DNA from: Oscheius onirici
Lineage: Eukaryota; Nematoda; Chromadorea; Rhabditida; Rhabditidae
Assembly: GCA_932521025.1 (NCBI GenBank)
Contig: OW051469.1
Span: 3,546,398 to 3,610,397, forward strand
Direction: 5' to 3'
Length of the DNA stretch: 64,000 nucleotides
The position numbers and the translations under genes were made by a program. The notes beneath the pieces were generated by a model that ran no database searches, was not told the origin of the DNA, and worked only from the letters and a program-made list of their open reading frames with translations. Of the stretch, positions 60,101-64,000 are shown in pieces; the first letter of the stretch is position 1; the number at the start of each line of letters is the position of its first letter.

Positions 60101-61804
60101 CCTTCTGGCCCGTTGTGCTCTTCGGTGCCGTCCTCGCCTGCAAGAAAAAACGTCTTTGAATTTTTAAGTGGGAGGGAAAGATTAATTGGACAACCGAGGC
60201 AGTATTCCCAAGCCAAGCTCTGAACTAACCGGTCTCTTGGTCAGTGAGCTCAAGGGCTCTTGCTTGCCTGTTGACCAGATCTATAAAATTGATACAATTC
60301 TTCTCCAGGTCAGGGGATCCCGCTATGATTAAATTTCTACCTGTACTTGGAGTAGAACCAGAAGGACTGTCCGGATCGGTAGTATGGATGAAATTGGCCA
60401 AGAAGAGGTCCAGTTCCCTTACAGCTATCGAAATGTGGTAGGGGTTGACGCAGAGCCCGGCATACATGCATTCGGCACATTTTTCGAGTCTCTCGCCGTC
60501 TGTACTCTCCAGAGGAATTCCCTGCAATTCTTTGGTCAGAACCAGATGAGGAAACATTGTCACTCTCTCTCTCTCTCTCTCTGAACAAAGCCTGACCTTG
60601 AACAGTATAACCATGACGAGATCCAGTCGCCAGACTTTGTCCGCCTGTCGGAGACAATCGATTCGCCTCATCTTGCCCTTCTGGTCAGGGTTCGAAAGCA
60701 CACAGACGGCCGGCTGTTTACCCGTTATCTGGACCAGAGAACTTTTGTGAAAATCTAGTCAAAACACTTACAGAATTTACAAAATCGTCACGACACTGGG
60801 GCTGGATGTCTTTCCGCAGCTTGCCGAGTAATCGGCTTGCCCACTTGGCTTTCACGTCTTGGCGTTCCATCTAAAGAAAAGTTTATGTAAATCGAGGAAA
60901 ATACCATTAGATCATCTTTGATCTGCTTCTCTTCGTCGATGGTCATTCTCTTCTCGTGCCGCTTGAAGTACTTCCGTTTTGCTGCCTGAAATTGGTCGTA
61001 AAGTAAAGTCTAACTATGCCGTTTTCTTTTGTTTTGAAAGCCAGGCTTGATCGAAACACCTAGTTTAGACCGTGATTGAACCGAAAAAGTCACACCTTCA
61101 CGATGTTTTAGGTGCGATAGTACTTTGCCTAGATTTCGGGACTTCGAAAAATAAACCTCAATTTTCTAATTCACGCATACAGCTTTGAAGTTCGCACAGT
61201 TGTAGAGCTCGTCAAGTGCTACAACTTTTGAGCGCATCTTTGTTGAAAACTATAAACGTGAGCTAAAAGTATAGGTTTTTCTTGAAGTCCCGAAGCAATA
61301 CGGTGGAATTATTGACCAGAGCTGTTTCTTCTTTGAATCACGTCAAGAACACTTCGTCAATAAGGATGTAGCCAATTGAACGTCGAACTTTCACAGATTC
61401 TGTTCAGAAAACTGAGGAGCAGTTTCTTTGAATCACATTTGCCCCACAACAAGAATCTGAAAAAAAAAACTAAATAAAACCTCACCTGTAGATTGAACCA
61501 AACGAACGAAAAGTCTTTGACGTAGGGCAGAAGATGTTCCACGAAGGGGTGAAAGTCTTCATTGTACTGAAATTCAATCTTACAAGTGAAACTATAAAAC
61601 TTACAGTACTGTTCGGACTGTACTGGTTGGTCCACTCGCCAGAAGGCGGTGGCATCGAGGAGTGCTGACTTGAGACGACATCTTGGATCGGAGATCCACC
61701 GACGTCGACCTGAAGAAGACGTGACTCAGTCAGTCAGAGTGACAGAAAAAGAGAGCCCCAGACACAGGTCAAAAATCAATAGCGGCACCCACCTCAAGGT
61801 CCAT
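57136..61804 (-). CDS. nfi-1: nuclear factor I (NFI-type) transcription factor
   Basis: Sequence-specific DNA-binding transcription factor, the single NFI of nematodes. Eighteen exons give 877 residues. Exons 1-8: 61793-61804, 61605-61709, 61486-61566, 60905-60985, 60772-60870, 60597-60728, 60230-60521, 59874-60137. Exons 9-18: 58962-59190, 58749-58921, 58507-58677, 58346-58466, 58115-58268, 57997-58074, 57692-57902, 57516-57651, 57356-57470, 57136-57315. The DNA-binding domain spans about residues 40-245. It contains [84 protein letters not shown] and [14 protein letters not shown], nearly identical to vertebrate [15 protein letters not shown] follows. The C-terminal half is Ser/Gln/Pro-rich and divergent, as expected of a regulatory region. 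Symbol by family, not by synteny. Confidence 0.9.
59679..59795. mobile_element. MITE-like inverted repeat in an NFI intron
   Basis: A 117-base element in intron 8 (59191-59873). Its ends, TACCGTATTTCTTCTAATA at 59679 and the reverse complement at about 59777-59795, form inverted repeats of about 20-27 bases. The interior has AGCACAGTGCTTC-type sequence and no coding capacity. Confidence 0.7.
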
Positions 61805-62856
61805 GGCTCCTGGTGAAAAAGTTTAAACTTTTTTCCGAGTTTTTCTTTTGGGGCTCGGGAGAGCTTCAACTGAGAAGCATCTGAAAACAAAAAATATCAG
61901 AAAATATCAAGAAATTATGAGAAAATCGAGTTGTAAACAAAAAGCCAATTGGTGGGAAAAGACGGCAATAGAGCGTGGGAACAGGACCCACGACATTTTC
62001 CTCCTTTAAAGTGGAATGAGAAAATGATTTTTGTATTGAAAAATAGTGAAAGAATACTTAATTTTAGGCCTAAAAACTTTTTGAGAGTTGAGAATGGTTG
62101 GGGAGGCAGAAAAAGAGGTAAATGGGCTTGAAAACAGTGCAAACTCCGTCACATGACCCGCCCAGAAAAGACCAATCCGACGCAGTTGAAAAAATTGAAA
62201 AAGGTTCAGTTGGACTCTAGTTATTCGTCTTTTCTTCTCAGTCGTGGTGAACGATTGAAGGGCTTGGACGTGAGCCAAATTTGCTTGGCTCCTGTCCCAT
62301 CGACCCTTTGCTATAGGCTGCGGCGATTCTCGTCGCGATGGTCGCCGCGGCGGGAAATTCGAATTGTTTGGGTGGACCGGGAGAACAGGGTGTGAGGATT
62401 GGGACAACAAGACAGGGAGGCAGATGATGAGGATGTACTGTAGGAACTGGAGAGAGAGACTGAGAGGGAGCGACTGAGACTGAGAGACTCTAAGACTGTA
62501 TGTGCTTTCCAGTTCAGTGCAAATGTTTTTCTCAAAAGAAGGGCTGCAAATGGCGAAAAAGGGCAGAAAAGGACGTCTGGAATATTACGTTTTTCACCTT
62601 TTGGTACACAGGCAGACGTTCTCTCCCTTCGGACTCTTGGAAATCTAGTCTCGGTCCTGTTTTTTTGACCTCAGACTGTTCGAAACTTTCTAGTCCAGAA
62701 GCCGAGACTCTGAAAATAGAAAGTCTAGAAAGGGAATGAGAAAATACAAGTCTAAAAGTTCGACAAGTGTAACCAAATCCAGAGTCCGGAGAGATTAGTC
62801 TGACTTGCCATGTCCTGTCCAACTTCAACTGTCTCTGGAACAGACACTCAGTCAAC
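61805..62856. promoter_or_regulatory. shared upstream region of divergent NFI and scramblase genes
   Basis: The NFI start (minus strand) and scramblase start (plus strand) face away from each other across about 1.05 kb, so both promoters should lie here. A GA-rich tract (GAGAGAGACTGAGAGGGAGC) occurs at about 62449-62495 and is common in this genome's introns. No TATA box or other factor site is confidently seen. Confidence 0.4.
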
Positions 62857-63986
62857 ATGGAAGCGCTCTCTCATCTGGTAGCTTCTCTTACCTGTAGCAG
62901 CATTGAAGGTTAGTCTTGTCTTTTTACCCGAGTAGATTCTACTGTACAGAGCGTGAAGAGAATGACTCGGGTCTGCCCACATCTGCCACAGGAGGACACG
63001 AGGATTGGGAAGAGATCAACCTGAACAGTCAAATCGAACCGAATCGCTGTCAGGCCGGCATGATAATGAGTCCCTACGGAGCCGGATACGGTGGCTACGG
63101 AGGCTATGGTCCTGGTGCAATGGTCTCGGCTGCTCCCATGATGCCTATGGGCGGATATGGAGTTGCCAGGCCGCCGATCCAGTGGGCCTGTGTCGAGCCG
63201 ATGCCCCCTCTGCCGGATGTCCCGATCGGTTTGGAGTACCTGACTATGGTGGATCACTGCATCGTCCAGCAGCTCGTTGAACCGGTCGAGGTATGCTTAC
63301 TTGTCCCTCCTCTATCCCTCTGTCCCTCTGTCCCTCTGTCCCTCTGTCCCTTTCTTCCACTGGTCTCCCTGCCTCTGTCTCGCTTACGCCTTCTTTTTCA
63401 GATAATGCTTGGATACGAGACGGCCAACCGATACGTCGTTCGTAACATGTTCGGTCAGCGAATTTTCTACTGCATGGAAGAGTCCAACCCAAATGCCCGT
63501 CAGTGTTGCGGCAACAAGCGCGCCTTCATCCTGCACCTGGTAGACAATTTCGGTCGCGAAGTTGCCATCCTCCGCCGTCCCAACGTCTGCTGCAGTGGAC
63601 AGAGTGGCATCATCGAGGCTCCAGTCGGCTACCAGGCCGGTCAAATGGTCCAGGACTGCGGCTGTTGTGGCTGCAACTTTACCATCTTCGACGCAGCCGC
63701 CGTGCCCGCCTTCACCGTCATCGGACCCTGCTGCAAGAGCTGCTGTCCGCCCGGCGAGTTCCCCATCATTGCCGTAGGCAGCTCCCAGGTCGGCACAATC
63801 ATGAAGCTCTTCACCAGCATGGCTCAGGAGATGTACACAGACGCCGACAACTATTCGGTGACGTTCCCCATGAATCTTCATCCATCTCTCAAGGCTGTCC
63901 TCATCTGTGCTGCCTTCATCATCGACTTTGAATACTTTGAGGAGAAGGGAGGAAATGGAGATCGCGGAGCCTACTCCCACTACTGA
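62857..63986 (+). CDS. phospholipid scramblase (PLSCR family)
   Basis: Calcium-dependent bidirectional mover of phospholipids between membrane leaflets. Three exons (62857-62908, 62950-63290, 63402-63986) encode 325 residues. The N-terminal third is Gly/Tyr-rich (YGAGYGGYGGYGPGAM), like the Pro-rich tails of other scramblases. The conserved domain begins at PIGLEYLTMVDHCIVQQ and includes YVVRNMFGQRIFYCMEE, REVAILRRP, DCGCCGCNFTIFD, a CCKSCCP cysteine cluster and the calcium-binding-like DADNYSVTFPMNL. It ends with the single C-terminal helix KAVLICAAFIIDFEYFE. Cysteine clusters are candidate palmitoylation sites. Length matches animal PLSCRs (about 300). Codon use is C/G-rich at third positions, as in the Kelch gene. 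Confidence 0.9.
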
Positions 63987-64000
63987 GCAGATTCTTTTGA

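Noticed and set aside
60986..61485. Possible small gene inside an NFI intron
   Set aside because: Only short frames; the flanking exons join in phase 0 to give an uninterrupted NFI domain, so the interval is an ordinary intron.
63384..63980. 198-codon antisense frame over the scramblase
   Set aside because: Shadow of the scramblase last exon; no motif of its own.

Overview
The window is nuclear DNA from a nematode. It shows many small introns of about 35-60 bases with GT...TTTCAG borders, multi-exon genes on both strands, and families typical of roundworms: serpentine chemoreceptors, expanded F-box genes, a moulting-type ShKT/heme-peroxidase, a C6-like secreted protein and TIL-domain proteins. 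Non-coding DNA is moderately AT-rich and full of small inverted-repeat elements and short satellites. The species cannot be fixed from sequence alone; the gene content does not look like Caenorhabditis at close range. All exon structures are hand-built from splice signals, reading frame and comparison among paralogues.

Layout. 0.8-4.4 kb: a member of an unrecognised multigene family (family A) and an F-box gene (family B), both on the minus strand. 5.7-9.7 kb: a TIL-domain secreted protein, a Str/Srd-like 7TM receptor and a BACK-Kelch protein. 10-12 kb: a zinc-finger relic and a duplicated palindromic repeat. 12.1-18.3 kb: an F-box gene, a calponin/transgelin gene and an SLC17-type MFS transporter with a long Thr-rich loop. 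18.3-21.9 kb: gene-poor DNA with hairpin satellites. 21.9-24.3 kb: a disrupted three-finger-like gene with decayed 40-residue repeats, then an intact Cys-rich TIL protein. 24.6-31.0 kb: a head-to-tail array of four F-box genes, one a clear pseudogene. 31.2-34.7 kb: an aquaporin and small secreted proteins. 34.7-39.3 kb: apparently non-coding. 39.3-45.2 kb: a ShKT-peroxidase (MLT-7-like) convergent with an Srg-like 7TM receptor. 46.1-55.3 kb: four family A genes in tandem, interrupted by a 5'-truncated LINE and an inverted gene fragment. 57.1-61.8 kb: nuclear factor I. 62.9-64.0 kb: phospholipid scramblase, divergent from NFI.

How it fits together. Several single-copy genes (NFI, calponin, aquaporin, SLC17, scramblase, Kelch, peroxidase) are conserved housekeeping or developmental genes. 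Between them sit two rapidly duplicating families. Family B are ordinary nematode-type F-box proteins, predicted substrate adaptors of SCF ubiquitin ligases. Family A has five intact copies with a shared six-exon plan and no function I can recognise. Both families show birth and death within the window: a pseudogene in B, an inverted truncated copy next to a LINE in A. Family A is the best candidate for something undescribed.
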